Part shown: positions 1-7,370 of the stretch, piece after piece
How the letters are laid out: the number at the start of each line of letters is the position of its first letter
How positions within the stretch are numbered: the first letter of the stretch is position 1
Assembly (NCBI GenBank): GCA_018714685.1
Contig: DVNC01000020.1
Span: 1 to 51,684 of the forward strand
Direction of reading: 5' to 3'
Length of the DNA stretch: 51,684 bases
DNA from: Scatocola faecipullorum
GTDB lineage: Bacteria; Pseudomonadota; Alphaproteobacteria; RF32; CAG-239
Notes under the pieces: generated by a model
The model's database searches: none
What the model was told of the DNA's origin: nothing
The model's input: the letters and a program-made list of their open reading frames with translations, nothing else
Translations under genes and position numbers: made by a program

Positions 1-1
1 G

Positions 2-1474
2 CCAGAGCCAGAGCCAGAGCCAGATATCCCTGCCGAGGAAGAAAAAACTGAGATTGAGGCGGCAGAGATGCCGGAGGCAGAGGTTTTTGATGCGGTTGAG
101 GCAGAGGAGAGTGGACCGCTGATTTTCGAAGAGATTCAGACAGAAAATCAGATTGAGCAGCCTGTGGTTACGGAACAGCCGGCCGGGGGTGAAATGAAAT
201 CGCTTTTGCCGGAAGCTGCGGTTGATGAAATAAAAGAAGATGAACCGTCGGAAACCGTTGTCGCCGCTTTTGAAGATGTGACTGGCGTTAAGACAGAACC
301 GGAAAGCAAGATTGATGCCGGCGGAGATATTTTCGTCGAGGCTTCCGTCAGTGAAGATGAGGGTGTGCAGCAAATTGATGCCGCAACGGTTCCGGTTAAG
401 GATTACCAAGTGCCGGAACCGAAAATACCGGAGAATTCGGAGGCTGCTCCGAATGAGGAAGTATCTGTTGTTGAGGAAACGGAAGAAAACGTTCCGGTTT
501 TTGTTCCCAGGCCTTCGGTGCCGGCAGAAGAGATATCGGCAGACGGCCGGGAGTTTCAGCAAACGGATGAACAGCCGGTTGAAATTGTCTGTCGGGAATT
601 GACTGATGATGAACGCGATGCCTTAATTCCGACATTTTATGAATTTAACAAGGGAGCCGGTTTTGGCCAATTCCAGGCAGATGAAAAAATATATAATCTG
701 ACTTTGAGTGATGTGGATTTTGATACTTATGAGCTGGAAAACTGGAGTCTGATTATTTTTGACGATTACCGGCTGAGATTGAATCCGGAAGATAAAGAGC
801 TGGTGCTGCCGAAAGCAGATAATGTTGTCCGTTATGCCAAACTGCTGAAGGGCGGCAAGACCAAGTTGGAACTGTTTAATGAAACGCAGTATAATTTTAT
901 GGCGCCGACTGAGGAGTTTGTCAAAATTCGGGGACATTTCATTTACGGCAATATCGCCAATAATTCAAAACTGATTATCAAGGATTTTATTAATCTTACC
1001 CTGAGCGATAAACAGGGACAGCTGATCAGTTTCAATAAACCGGTTTCCGGTTTGCTGACGGGGCCGAAGGCTGCCAAGCTTTATTTCAACGACGTTCGCG
1101 GGATTTTGGTTCCGACAGGAAAAGTGCACCGCCGGAATGACGAGCGGGAACAGGCGCGTGCCGTACGCTGGTACAGCGGGAACTCCGGCGACAAATGCTT
1201 TTCTTTTGATGCCCGCTCTGTCTCAGGAAACTTTGAAGGAACAGATCAATGTAAAATCATTCATGTCAACGTCGGCATTTCCAATTATGGCTGGAATATT
1301 TCGTTTGACAACGGGCTGTTTATGAGTTTTCGCGATTTGCAGGAATATCAGACCCGTTACGGGCAGCTTCCCGCTTCCTCCGGGGTTATTATTCACGGGC
1401 AGCAGACGCTGAAATTCAGCAATGTGGAGAAGATTGTGGTTTATGAGGCGGCGCAATACTTTACTTATGGGTAA
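2..1474 (+). CDS. Acidic Pro/Glu-rich protein with unknown C-terminal domain (5' end outside window)
   Basis: The reading frame is open from base 2, so the start lies upstream of the window. It begins with a PEPEPEP run and continues for about 190 residues rich in Glu, Pro, Val and Ala, which looks like a disordered linker. The first in-frame ATG in view (base 68) lies inside this acidic stretch and is probably not the start. From about base 590 the composition changes to a folded-looking domain of roughly 290 residues, rich in Leu, Phe, Asn, Tyr and Gly, with few Cys. I do not recognise a family. Whether the N-terminus carries a signal peptide or membrane anchor cannot be seen. It ends facing the lipoprotein gene on the other strand, with a palindromic repeat between the two. 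Confidence 0.8.
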   Translation, partial: PEPEPEPDIPAEEEKTEIEAAEMPEAEVFDAVEAEESGPLIFEEIQTENQIEQPVVTEQPAGGEMKSLLPEAAVDEIKEDEPSETVVAAFEDVTGVKTEPESKIDAGGDIFVEASVSEDEGVQQIDAATVPVKDYQVPEPKIPENSEAAPNEEVSVVEETEENVPVFVPRPSVPAEEISADGREFQQTDEQPVEIVCRELTDDERDALIPTFYEFNKGAGFGQFQADEKIYNLTLSDVDFDTYELENWSLIIFDDYRLRLNPEDKELVLPKADNVVRYAKLLKGGKTKLELFNETQYNFMAPTEEFVKIRGHFIYGNIANNSKLIIKDFINLTLSDKQGQLISFNKPVSGLLTGPKAAKLYFNDVRGILVPTGKVHRRNDEREQARAVRWYSGNSGDKCFSFDARSVSGNFEGTDQCKIIHVNVGISNYGWNISFDNGLFMSFRDLQEYQTRYGQLPASSGVIIHGQQTLKFSNVEKIVVYEAAQYFTYG

Positions 1475-1489
1475 AATGTGCTAAATGCA

Positions 1490-1650
1490 GATCATGCTTG
1501 AAATTTTGTCGTTTGTGTATTGATTTATACACGTCCCTTCAAAATTTCTTCACAGCACCTGCATTTATCCCATTTTCTTTGAGGCAGCCATGCCTGAAAT
1601 TTTGTTGTTCGTGTATTGCTATACATATCTCTTCAAAATTTCAGGCTGCC
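1490..1650. repeat. Composite palindromic repeat, copy 1 (two hairpins)
   Basis: Two hairpins lie about 45 bp apart between convergent gene ends. In the first (about 1500-1549), an outer GAAATTTTG/CAAAATTTC pair encloses an inner GTGTAT/ATACAC pair. In the second (about 1594-1645), CCTGAAATTTTG pairs with CAAAATTTCAGG around a GTGTATTGCTATACAT core. The second arm is followed by a T-rich stretch on the + strand, so it may also end transcription. The same two-hairpin layout recurs at about 46565-46725. Confidence 0.7.
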
Positions 1651-1659
1651 TGTTTTGTC

Positions 1660-2505
1660 TTATTTTTTGTTCAGCGGAAAGATTTGAACATTAGTGTTCA
1701 TTTCAACTTTTTCTTCGGTGACGGCAGGTGCGGCCGCTGTTCCGTTAAGCAGAGAGCTGACGCTGCGTCCGGCGCTTTCCGGCTGACGGAGTTCCGGAGC
1801 TAGGGGATAAGCGTCTTTGGGCAGGCGTATCATCATATAGCCCGAACCGCCGCCATAAGCGGGGCCGGAAAAGCCGATGGAATAATAGCCGCCGATAAAG
1901 CCGTAGTCCAGGTCAATGTAATCAATTGCAAACAGCGTTTTAATCGTTGTCTGGCCGATGGTGGTCATTTTGCAGTTATAGCCGGCGTCTTCCAGAATGA
2001 TGTTATTGACATTTTTGACATACATCAGGCTTTTGGCGGGAACACAGCTCGGGGTCTGTCCGTTGTAGGTAACATTGTAGTTGAGAACCAGTCCCAGTTT
2101 GGTGGTGCCGCTGCCGACAGAAACGTCGGTGATTTTAACGGCGTCGATATAGGCGTAAGCCGGAGTGATGCCGACGGTTATCGGCATGGTGATGAAAGTT
2201 TCGGTGCAGGTATGGCTGCCGGGGTTGGCGGCGCAGATAAGGGCGGTTTTGTGATTATTGTTGTCAAAAAGGTGGAGCAGGCTGTTGTATATGTACTCTC
2301 TGGACATGGACAATTTGGCGGCAGCGCATTGTTTGCTGCGGCAGACGACGACTGAATTCGGCATTTTTATCGGCGCGTCATAAGCGGCGCCGCCATCTTT
2401 TTCAAAAGGATGGTCCAGAAAGTTAAATGTGCTCTGGAAATTGCAGCCGCCGACGGCCAGCAAGGCCAAAACCGACAGGCTCTTTTTGGTGATAATCTTC
2501 AACAC
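1660..2505 (-). CDS. Predicted outer-membrane or periplasmic lipoprotein, unknown function
   Basis: The protein has 281 residues. The N-terminus has basic residues, a hydrophobic stretch and a lipobox, LAVGGC, with the lipidated Cys at position 21. That predicts signal peptidase II processing and membrane attachment. The rest contains several Cys that could form disulfides and a Gly/Tyr-rich stretch (about 200-225). I do not recognise a domain. The start is a GTG; AAAGGG lies about nine bases upstream of it, and no ATG fits better. A promoter-like TTGTTG-N17-TATGAT is present upstream on the same strand. It is transcribed convergently with the acidic protein at the window start and divergently from the nuclease gene. 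Confidence 0.8.
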   Translation of the reverse strand: MLKIITKKSLSVLALLAVGGCNFQSTFNFLDHPFEKDGGAAYDAPIKMPNSVVVCRSKQCAAAKLSMSREYIYNSLLHLFDNNNHKTALICAANPGSHTCTETFITMPITVGITPAYAYIDAVKITDVSVGSGTTKLGLVLNYNVTYNGQTPSCVPAKSLMYVKNVNNIILEDAGYNCKMTTIGQTTIKTLFAIDYIDLDYGFIGGYYSIGFSGPAYGGGSGYMMIRLPKDAYPLAPELRQPESAGRSVSSLLNGTAAAPAVTEEKVEMNTNVQIFPLNKK

Positions 2506-2546
2506 GACTTTATACCCTTTGTGTTCTTCATGAAAAACCTGCCCCT

Positions 2547-2575
2547 ATCATAAGCTAAAGATTATAAAACAACAA
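2547..2575 (-). promoter_or_regulatory. Predicted sigma-70 type promoter for the lipoprotein gene
   Basis: On the minus strand, TTGTTG (2570-2575) is followed after 17 bp by TATGAT (2547-2552). It lies about 40 bp upstream of the GTG start. The call rests on consensus and spacing only. Confidence 0.5.
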
Positions 2576-2673
2576 AGTTTTTTTTCAGGTTATCAAGCGT
2601 ATTTTAGGGGAAGACTCGGGGAAGGTCTTGCTATCGGCGGAAATAGGTTTATAGTCGGAATAAAGGAGGGAAA

Positions 2674-3129
2674 ATGCGTTTTTGCGGATTGTTTGTTTTG
2701 TTGCTGCTGGGAGCCGGGAACGCGGCGGCGGAAGTACGGGCGGTTGACGGCGACAGTCTGGTTGCGGAAGGCAGGCGGGTGCGTTTGCTGGGAATTGACG
2801 CGCCGGAGTATGCCCAGACATGCGGTGATGCCCGGGGCTGTGATTATCCCTGCGGGCGGGAAGCACTGGCTTTTTTGCAGAAGCTGATTGCTTCGGAAAA
2901 AGTCGAATGCCGCAAAAAACAGCAGGATATTTATAAGCGGGATTTGAGCATTTGTTATGCCGGCGGCCGGGATATTAACCGTCTGATGCTGGAAAACGGC
3001 TGGGCGGTAGTTTACCGCAGCGATAATCCCGATTATCTGGCGGCAGAGGAAAATGCCCGCCGAAACAAACGCGGAATCTGGCAGGGAAAATTTATGAAAC
3101 CGGAATTGTATCGGATTTTGATGAAATGA
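2674..3129 (+). CDS. Secreted thermonuclease-family (SNase-like) nuclease
   Basis: The protein has 151 residues and a short signal peptide ending near AAA-E (residue 19 or 20), so it is probably exported. The body matches the staphylococcal nuclease fold. DGDS (25-28) is followed by RLLGIDAPE (37-45), which carries the family's catalytic Arg and Glu, and YKRDL (87-91) supplies the second catalytic Arg. Asp42 fits the calcium-binding position. C-terminal NKRGIWQGKF is also typical. The family cuts DNA or RNA to 3'-phosphate ends with calcium. The length suits a single-domain member. A strong AAGGAGGG site precedes the ATG. Five Cys in the mature part might form disulfides. The biological substrate is unknown. 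Confidence 0.9.
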   Translation: MRFCGLFVLLLLGAGNAAAEVRAVDGDSLVAEGRRVRLLGIDAPEYAQTCGDARGCDYPCGREALAFLQKLIASEKVECRKKQQDIYKRDLSICYAGGRDINRLMLENGWAVVYRSDNPDYLAAEENARRNKRGIWQGKFMKPELYRILMK

Positions 3130-3160
3130 CCGGAAAAGTGCATTTTTGCACAGATTCTTG

Positions 3161-3188
3161 TTGACAGAGCTGAAAACTTATGTATATT
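3161..3188 (+). promoter_or_regulatory. Predicted promoter for rplU-rpmA
   Basis: TTGACA (3161-3166) and TATATT (3183-3188) are 16 bp apart, about 50 bp upstream of the L21 start. This is a near-consensus housekeeping promoter, as expected for ribosomal protein genes. Confidence 0.65.
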
Positions 3189-3236
3189 GCAAGCAACGTT
3201 TTATGTTTAAAATAACGAAAAATTAGGTGAATAAAA

Positions 3237-3539
3237 ATGTACGCAGTAATTAAAACAGGCGGAAAACAATACAAAGTCGCCTCAGGTGATGTTGTTAAGT
3301 TGGAAAAAATCGCCGGTGAAGAAGGTAAAGAAGTAGTTTTTAACGAAGTTCTGGCTTTGGACGATACCATCGGTACGCCGTTGGTTGCCGGTGCCAGCGT
3401 TAAGGCTAAAGTATTGAAGCAGACCAGAGATGACAAAATTATTGTCTTCAAAAAGAAAAGAAGACAGAATTACCGTCGCAAGAACGGCCACAGACAGAGC
3501 ATCACTTTGGTTAAAATTACCGACATTCTCGGTAAATAG
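3237..3539 (+). CDS. rplU: 50S ribosomal protein L21
   Basis: The protein has 100 residues and starts MYAVIKTGGKQYKV, the signature N-terminus of bacterial L21. The conserved C-terminal block FKKKRRQNYRRKNGHRQ binds 23S rRNA. Its length is normal for the family. It is a structural protein of the large subunit. It is followed after 22 bp by rpmA, the near-universal bacterial pair, and is preceded by a good promoter. AGGTG lies seven bases before the ATG. Confidence 0.98.
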   Translation: MYAVIKTGGKQYKVASGDVVKLEKIAGEEGKEVVFNEVLALDDTIGTPLVAGASVKAKVLKQTRDDKIIVFKKKRRQNYRRKNGHRQSITLVKITDILGK

Positions 3540-3561
3540 TTAGGTTTTAGGAGATTAAATC

Positions 3562-3816
3562 ATGGCACATAAGAAGTCAGGCGGCAGCTCAAACAACGGA
3601 CGCGATTCCGAAGGACGCCGTTTAGGTTTGAAAAAGAGCGGCGGTCAGTCCGTTATTCCGGGCAACATCATTATCCGCCAGCGCGGCACCAAATATCATC
3701 CGGGTGAAAATGTCGGTCTGGGTAAAGACCATACGATTTTCGCTACGGCTGAAGGCAAAGTTGAATTCAGCAAAAAAGCCGGTGACAAGACAGTCGTTTC
3801 TGTTGTTACCGAGTAG
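3562..3816 (+). CDS. rpmA: 50S ribosomal protein L27
   Basis: The protein has 84 residues and starts MAHKKSGGSSNNGRDSEGRR, the L27 N-terminal tail that reaches the peptidyl transferase centre. RQRGTKYHPG and GLGKDHTIFA are family signatures. The first residues are M-A-H-K, so there is no cleavable N-terminal extension of the Firmicutes type. The usual GGQKVI position reads GGQSVI here, a minor change. It follows rplU and precedes obgE, the classic L21-L27-Obg order. Confidence 0.98.
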   Translation: MAHKKSGGSSNNGRDSEGRRLGLKKSGGQSVIPGNIIIRQRGTKYHPGENVGLGKDHTIFATAEGKVEFSKKAGDKTVVSVVTE

Positions 3817-3924
3817 TTGAAAGTTCAATCAACAGGTGGAGGGGGTGTCTAACATCCCCTTTATTTTTCTAATCGGAAGATTACTTTGAAAGTATCTTTT
3901 CTTTGGATTGTGAAGTAGAAAAAC

Positions 3925-4986
3925 ATGAAGTTTTTGGATCAGGCGAAAATATTTATTCAATCGGGGGACGGCGGCGCCGGATGCGTTTCTTTCCGTCGGG
4001 AGAAGTATATTGAGTTCGGCGGCCCAAACGGCGGTGACGGCGGAAAAGGCGGCAGCGTCTATTTTGAAGCGGTCGAGAATCTCAATACGCTGATTGATTT
4101 TCGTTACCGGCAGCATTTCAAAGCTCATAAAGGGCAGAACGGAATGGGGTCGCAGATGACCGGCGCCAAAGGTGAAGATATTATCATCAAAGTTCCGGTA
4201 GGAACCGAGGTTCTGGCTGAAGACCAGAAAACAGTCATTGTCGATATGGTCAAGCCGGGGCAGATTTTTATGATTGCCAAGGGCGGTGACGGCGGTCGCG
4301 GCAATATGCAGTTTAAGACGTCGGTTAATCAGGCGCCGCGCTATGCCGAACCGGGGTGGCCGGGACAGGAAATGTGGGTTTGGCTGCGGCTGAAAGTAAT
4401 TGCCGATGTCGGACTTATCGGACAGCCGAATGCGGGAAAGTCAACTTTCCTTTCCGTGGTAACCAAAGCTCGTCCGAAAATTGCCGATTATCCGTTTACA
4501 ACGCTGCATCCGAATTTGGGCGTGGCTTGGGTTGACAATTATGAAATGGTTATTGCCGATATTCCGGGGCTGATTGAAGGGGCGCATGAAGGGACAGGGC
4601 TTGGCGACCGTTTTCTGAAACATGTCGAACGCTGTGCCGCTTTTCTGCATATTGTTGACGCAACGGCCGAGGATGTGGTGAATGATTATAAGGTTATTCG
4701 CCGCGAACTTGAGCTGTATGATGACAAACTGATGAAAAAGCCCGAAGTCGTGGCTCTGAATAAGTGCGAATCTTTATCGAAAGAAGAAGTTGAAAAGAAA
4801 GTTAAAGCGATGGAAAAGGCTGTCGGGCATAAGGTTTATGCAATGTCGGCCATTGCCAAACAAGGTATTTTTGACTGTCTGCTGGATTTGAATCAGTATA
4901 TTACCCGCGACAGATTGAAGAAAAATCAGGAAGAAGTTAACAACAAAGAAGAAGAAAATACCGTTAAGGAATGGTCTCCGATTTAA
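3925..4986 (+). CDS. obgE: GTPase ObgE/CgtA, ribosome assembly factor
   Basis: The protein has 353 residues. The glycine-rich Obg fold occupies about residues 1-158 (GGDGGKGGSVYF and GGDGGRGNMQFKT). The G domain follows with the P-loop GQPNAGKS (166-173), switch I FTTLHP, DIPGLIEGAHEG from residue 212 and NKCE (279-282) as the guanine-specificity motif. The C-terminus is a short charged tail. The family binds the 50S subunit late in assembly and links growth to GTP and ppGpp levels. The gene sits 108 bp after rpmA. Its stop lies 47 bp before the rsfS GTG, so co-transcription with rsfS is likely. proA, proB and nadD, often nearby in related bacteria, are absent here. Confidence 0.97.
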   Translation: MKFLDQAKIFIQSGDGGAGCVSFRREKYIEFGGPNGGDGGKGGSVYFEAVENLNTLIDFRYRQHFKAHKGQNGMGSQMTGAKGEDIIIKVPVGTEVLAEDQKTVIVDMVKPGQIFMIAKGGDGGRGNMQFKTSVNQAPRYAEPGWPGQEMWVWLRLKVIADVGLIGQPNAGKSTFLSVVTKARPKIADYPFTTLHPNLGVAWVDNYEMVIADIPGLIEGAHEGTGLGDRFLKHVERCAAFLHIVDATAEDVVNDYKVIRRELELYDDKLMKKPEVVALNKCESLSKEEVEKKVKAMEKAVGHKVYAMSAIAKQGIFDCLLDLNQYITRDRLKKNQEEVNNKEEENTVKEWSPI

Positions 4987-5033
4987 ATTTTACAATCGGA
5001 TTGACGGCATCTAAATATAAAAGGAGTTATGAC

Positions 5034-5396
5034 GTGGCGAAAGCAGCTGTTCAACAAGATGAAGACAAAGTCTTGGAAATTATTGAAAAAACATTGGATG
5101 ACAACAAAGCCGAAGACGTTGTTGTTATTGACCTTCGAGGCAAAACCTCGATTGCCAACCAAATGGTGGTTGCCAGCGGTACATCGCAGCGTCATGTCGC
5201 TTCTTTGGCGGAGAAAGTTCAGGAAAATCTGAAAGCAGCCGGTTTTTCTTCTACGATTGAGGGTGAAGAGAAAGCCGATTGGGTTTTGATTGATGCCTTT
5301 GATGTCATTGTTCATATTTTCAAGCCGGAAGTGAGGGCGTTTTATAGTTTGGAGAAAATGTGGTCCTCTTTAAAAATTCGTTCTGAGGACAACTAA
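5034..5396 (+). CDS. rsfS: Ribosomal silencing factor RsfS
   Basis: The protein has 120 residues. The RsfS/Iojap domain shows VVVIDLRGKTSIANQMVVAS, SQRHVASLAEKV, DWVLIDAFDVIVHIF and RAFYSLEKMW, all typical. The family binds L14 and blocks subunit joining when nutrients are low. The frame is open from an ATG at 4971 inside obgE, but that ATG has AAGGA directly against it. The GTG at 5034 has AAGGAG seven bases upstream and gives the usual length, so I choose it. An out-of-frame ATG at 5029 is a decoy. The last 20 bases including the stop recur in altered form at 5783-5802. Confidence 0.95.
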   Translation: MAKAAVQQDEDKVLEIIEKTLDDNKAEDVVVIDLRGKTSIANQMVVASGTSQRHVASLAEKVQENLKAAGFSSTIEGEEKADWVLIDAFDVIVHIFKPEVRAFYSLEKMWSSLKIRSEDN

Positions 5397-5400
5397 TACA
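5381..5400 (+). repeat. 20-bp direct repeat, left copy (end of rsfS)
   Basis: TTCTGAGGACAACTAATACA spans the last codons and stop of rsfS. A copy differing at two positions lies at 5783-5802, 402 bp away. The pair bounds the repeat-rich block after rsfS. Confidence 0.75.
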
Positions 5401-5782
5401 GAATTTTCAAGACGGAAGTTTCCTCATGTACTAGTATGTACGCTGCGGTACTTCCGCTTTTAATTCTTATTATTTGCCACACATACCAAATTTTTAGGTA
5501 AAGTTTGTTCTGTGGCCGATTAATACAGATTTAGCAGGTTGGCAAAATGCTCACGTACTTTTGCCCATTCCGACTAAGTTGCTGTATCGTTGCGCTGTCG
5601 CTAGCTTGAAAATCAACAAACTCTGTCTGTTGTCAGAAAACAATTTACCGGATTGTTTTCTTTCCGCCAGTGCTTTTCGGCGAAAAATAGTCCCACAGAC
5701 TATTTTTACTGCCGCAGTACTCCGCTTTTTCCCCCTTAAAATCTTATTGCTCGCCGCATATAATGTGTTTTAATCAATTTAG
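5401..5782. other. Non-coding insertion-like block between direct repeats
   Basis: This block lies between the two 20-bp direct repeats. It opens with a hairpin-forming part (about 5412-5458), in which GGAAGT pairs with ACTTCC and encloses two GTAC sites. The remainder is mixed and AT-rich, with short inverted repeats such as AATAGTC/GACTATT near 5686-5706. A 70-codon open frame at 5561-5773 looks unlike a protein. I see no transposase or tRNA. Removing the block would put the rsfS stop next to the terminator at 5823. Confidence 0.55.
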
Positions 5783-5802
5783 TTCTACGGACAACTAATA
5801 CA
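5783..5802 (+). repeat. 20-bp direct repeat, right copy
   Basis: TTCTACGGACAACTAATACA matches the end of rsfS at 18 of 20 positions. It lies about 20 bp before the intrinsic terminator that probably once followed rsfS directly. Confidence 0.75.
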
Positions 5803-5822
5803 AAAATATCAGGTTACTTTGG

Positions 5823-5848
5823 GCCTCCCTGAAGGGAGGCTTTTTTTT
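5823..5848 (+). terminator. Intrinsic terminator of the rplU-rpmA-obgE-rsfS region
   Basis: GCCTCCC (5823-5829) pairs with GGGAGGC (5834-5840) over a TGAA loop. Eight T follow. Confidence 0.9.
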
Positions 5849-5929
5849 GTGTAACAAAAAATTCATGAAAAAAGTTCGTGCATTTTTAAGATAAGTATAT
5901 TATTCTAAAAGCAGGCTGATTTTTATGTC

Positions 5930-5945
5930 AGTCCAAGAATGGACT
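5930..5945 (+). promoter_or_regulatory. Leader hairpin before the VirB2-like gene
   Basis: AGTCCA and TGGACT pair around an AGAA loop, about 22 bp before the ATG and just upstream of the AGAGGAG ribosome site. A possible promoter (TTCGTG-N17-TATTAT, 5875-5903) lies upstream. The hairpin would be in the 5' UTR. A role in translation or mRNA stability is inference. Confidence 0.4.
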
Positions 5946-5967
5946 TTAGAATTAGAGGAGACGGAAC

Positions 5968-6306
5968 ATGAATTTTTTGAAAAAGAATCTTTTTACCGTT
6001 TGCGGTTTGGTTTTGCTGGTAACAATGGGGTTGTGCAGCGAGGCTTGGGCAGACGGTGCCAGTTTAATGACGACGGCGCAAACCAAAACCCGTAATGTGT
6101 TTGACAATGTCAAGACGATTACTTTTATTATCGGCGGTTTCGGCTTGGTCGGGATTGCTTATTCGGCAATTATCGGCAAGGTTAATTTGAAGTGGTTTGC
6201 CGGTTTGGCTTTGGGCTTGGCTATTTTGGCCGCCGCCGGGTCAATCGTTGAGTATGCGACAGGTTCAACCGATGCCGGTTTGGCAACGACTTTCGGCAAT
6301 ATCTGA
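5968..6306 (+). CDS. VirB2/TrbC-like pilin, orphan
   Basis: The protein has 112 residues. Its signal peptide has a basic MNFLKKN start and a predicted cut after SEAWA (residue 28). Two hydrophobic segments follow at about 48-70 and 75-96, separated by a short GKVNLK turn, and the tail is small and polar. This is the layout of type IV secretion pilins of the VirB2/TrbC class, whose mature subunits assemble into a pilus with phospholipid. The call rests on architecture, and sequence similarity is weak by eye. No other secretion gene (virB4, virB8-10) is in the window. The gene has its own leader and terminator, so it is a single-gene unit in an accessory segment between rsfS and rlmH. Confidence 0.6.
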   Translation: MNFLKKNLFTVCGLVLLVTMGLCSEAWADGASLMTTAQTKTRNVFDNVKTITFIIGGFGLVGIAYSAIIGKVNLKWFAGLALGLAILAAAGSIVEYATGSTDAGLATTFGNI

Positions 6307-6361
6307 CAGGTTTACCTATTATTATGTTCTCCGGAAAATTTAGCAAAACTTCGTGGAGAAA

Positions 6362-6393
6362 AAAGCCCGCGTTCCTAAACCGCGGGCTTTTTT
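6362..6393 (+). terminator. Intrinsic terminator after the VirB2-like gene
   Basis: AAAGCCCGCG (6362-6371) and CGCGGGCTTT (6381-6390) form a 10-bp stem with a T tract. The A-rich left side could also serve the minus-strand gene ending at 6411. Confidence 0.9.
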
Positions 6394-6410
6394 AGAGGTT
6401 GAACAATTTT

Positions 6411-6740
6411 TTAATAAAAACGGCGGTCGATAAAATGGGCGGTTGTTCCGCCGCATTTGACAAAGAAGTAACCGTCCTGCTGTTGCCATATCCAGCCCCG
6501 GGTTTTGTGCTTAAAACCCGGAAGCTGTATCCAAGTCAGGGTCAAATCGGCAGTCCGGGGCGGAAAATCCATAAATTTCCGGCAGAAGTTCAGCACTTGT
6601 TTGAGCGTGTAAACGGCCTTGTCGTTGGTTGCGACGGTAACCAGGCCGGTTTCTACTTTTTCATCTTCTCCGGCGTTTTCGAATAATTCGTCGTTTTTCT
6701 TCAGGTATTCCTGAATTTTTGTTTTTGCTTCTTGTTTCAT
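6411..6740 (-). CDS. Small protein of unknown function (109 aa)
   Basis: I do not recognise it. The N-terminal third is charged and probably helical (about 1-30, rich in Lys and Glu). The C-terminal part is aromatic-rich, with four Trp/Tyr/Phe clusters and two Cys (residues about 53 and 96). There is no signal peptide or membrane segment, so it is probably cytoplasmic. It follows the HAD-like gene on the same strand after 11 bp, which suggests one transcript. A plus-strand frame overlaps it, but its product looks less protein-like. Confidence 0.6.
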   Translation of the reverse strand: MKQEAKTKIQEYLKKNDELFENAGEDEKVETGLVTVATNDKAVYTLKQVLNFCRKFMDFPPRTADLTLTWIQLPGFKHKTRGWIWQQQDGYFFVKCGGTTAHFIDRRFY

Positions 6741-6751
6741 AATAGTAAAAT

Positions 6752-7237
6752 TTATAGATGTTTTTGTTTATGGGCGATTTCTTCGGCAAGTTTTACCATT
6801 GAGAGAAAAACTTTGTGGGTAATGCCGTCGAACGTATCGGTTTGAAAATAGTTTAATCCCTGATTTTCATACCAGAAGGGTTCATCATCCAGAACCAGAT
6901 GATGTTGAACCTGATATTTTTGCAGGATATCCCTGACGTAGAGCTGGCGATCGGTTCGTACCGGGGTTATTTCAATTTCCGGATGCAGGAAGAGGTTATC
7001 AACCTGGTAAACCTTTCTGAACATTTGTTCCAGTTCTTTCCGGCTGTATTTTCCCGGGCTGGATGAAATCGGAATGAAGTAGGCGGGCAGGGCTGCTTCC
7101 CATGCTATGTAGGAGAGGACCCTTATCATTGAATGGCTGAAAGGAGCCTGTTCCCGATTGTGATAAGTCGGAAATCCTTCCGCATAAGTTTTGACCACGC
7201 CGTCATAATCGACAAACATATATAAGTACGTATTCAT
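6752..7237 (-). CDS. HAD-like domain protein, resembles HAD domains of RNA-repair 'Swiss Army Knife' proteins
   Basis: The protein has 161 residues. DYDG at 10-13 within MFVDYDGVV fits HAD motif I, and LVLDDEP near 114-120 fits the acidic C-terminal motif of the family. Between them lies a region with SSSPGKYSRKEL, in the place of motif II. This order recalls the small HAD domains found in RNA-repair proteins and in stand-alone phage and bacterial proteins. Substrate and activity are unknown. It is cytoplasmic by sequence. It is the first gene of a minus-strand pair, transcribed divergently from rlmH, with a promoter that holds the TTAGACA-type motif and a palindrome at the -10. Confidence 0.55.
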   Translation of the reverse strand: MNTYLYMFVDYDGVVKTYAEGFPTYHNREQAPFSHSMIRVLSYIAWEAALPAYFIPISSSPGKYSRKELEQMFRKVYQVDNLFLHPEIEITPVRTDRQLYVRDILQKYQVQHHLVLDDEPFWYENQGLNYFQTDTFDGITHKVFLSMVKLAEEIAHKQKHL

Positions 7238-7266
7238 GATAATTGGTTTTAATTAATAATAAAAAG

Positions 7267-7303
7267 ATAGTCAGACTATGCCTTCTTTTGTCTAAAATGT
7301 CAA
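7267..7303 (-). promoter_or_regulatory. Promoter of the HAD-like gene with palindrome and TTTTAGACAAAA spacer motif
   Basis: On the minus strand, TTGACA (7298-7303), a 17-bp spacer holding TTTTAGACAAAA, and CATAGT (7275-7280) form a promoter. A perfect palindrome, ATAGTC-A-GACTAT (7267-7279), overlaps the -10 and the likely start site, as an operator would. Confidence 0.55.
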
Positions 7304-7370
7304 TCATAACTTAGGGCTTGTTTTGCCGCCGCGTTCAATGTTAAACTGTCTGGAATTTATGGAGGATGAA

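Noticed and set aside
1498..1803. 101-codon plus-strand open frame between the first gene and the lipoprotein
   Set aside because: It runs through the palindromic repeat and then antisense to the lipoprotein gene; no ribosome site.
4759..4770. NKCE in ObgE in place of NKxD
   Set aside because: The fourth position is Glu, still acidic, and the rest of the G domain is intact; not enough to suggest loss of function.
5561..5773. 70-codon open frame in the block after rsfS
   Set aside because: No ribosome site, many Cys and Leu from AT-rich repeats, and it lies in the insertion-like block.
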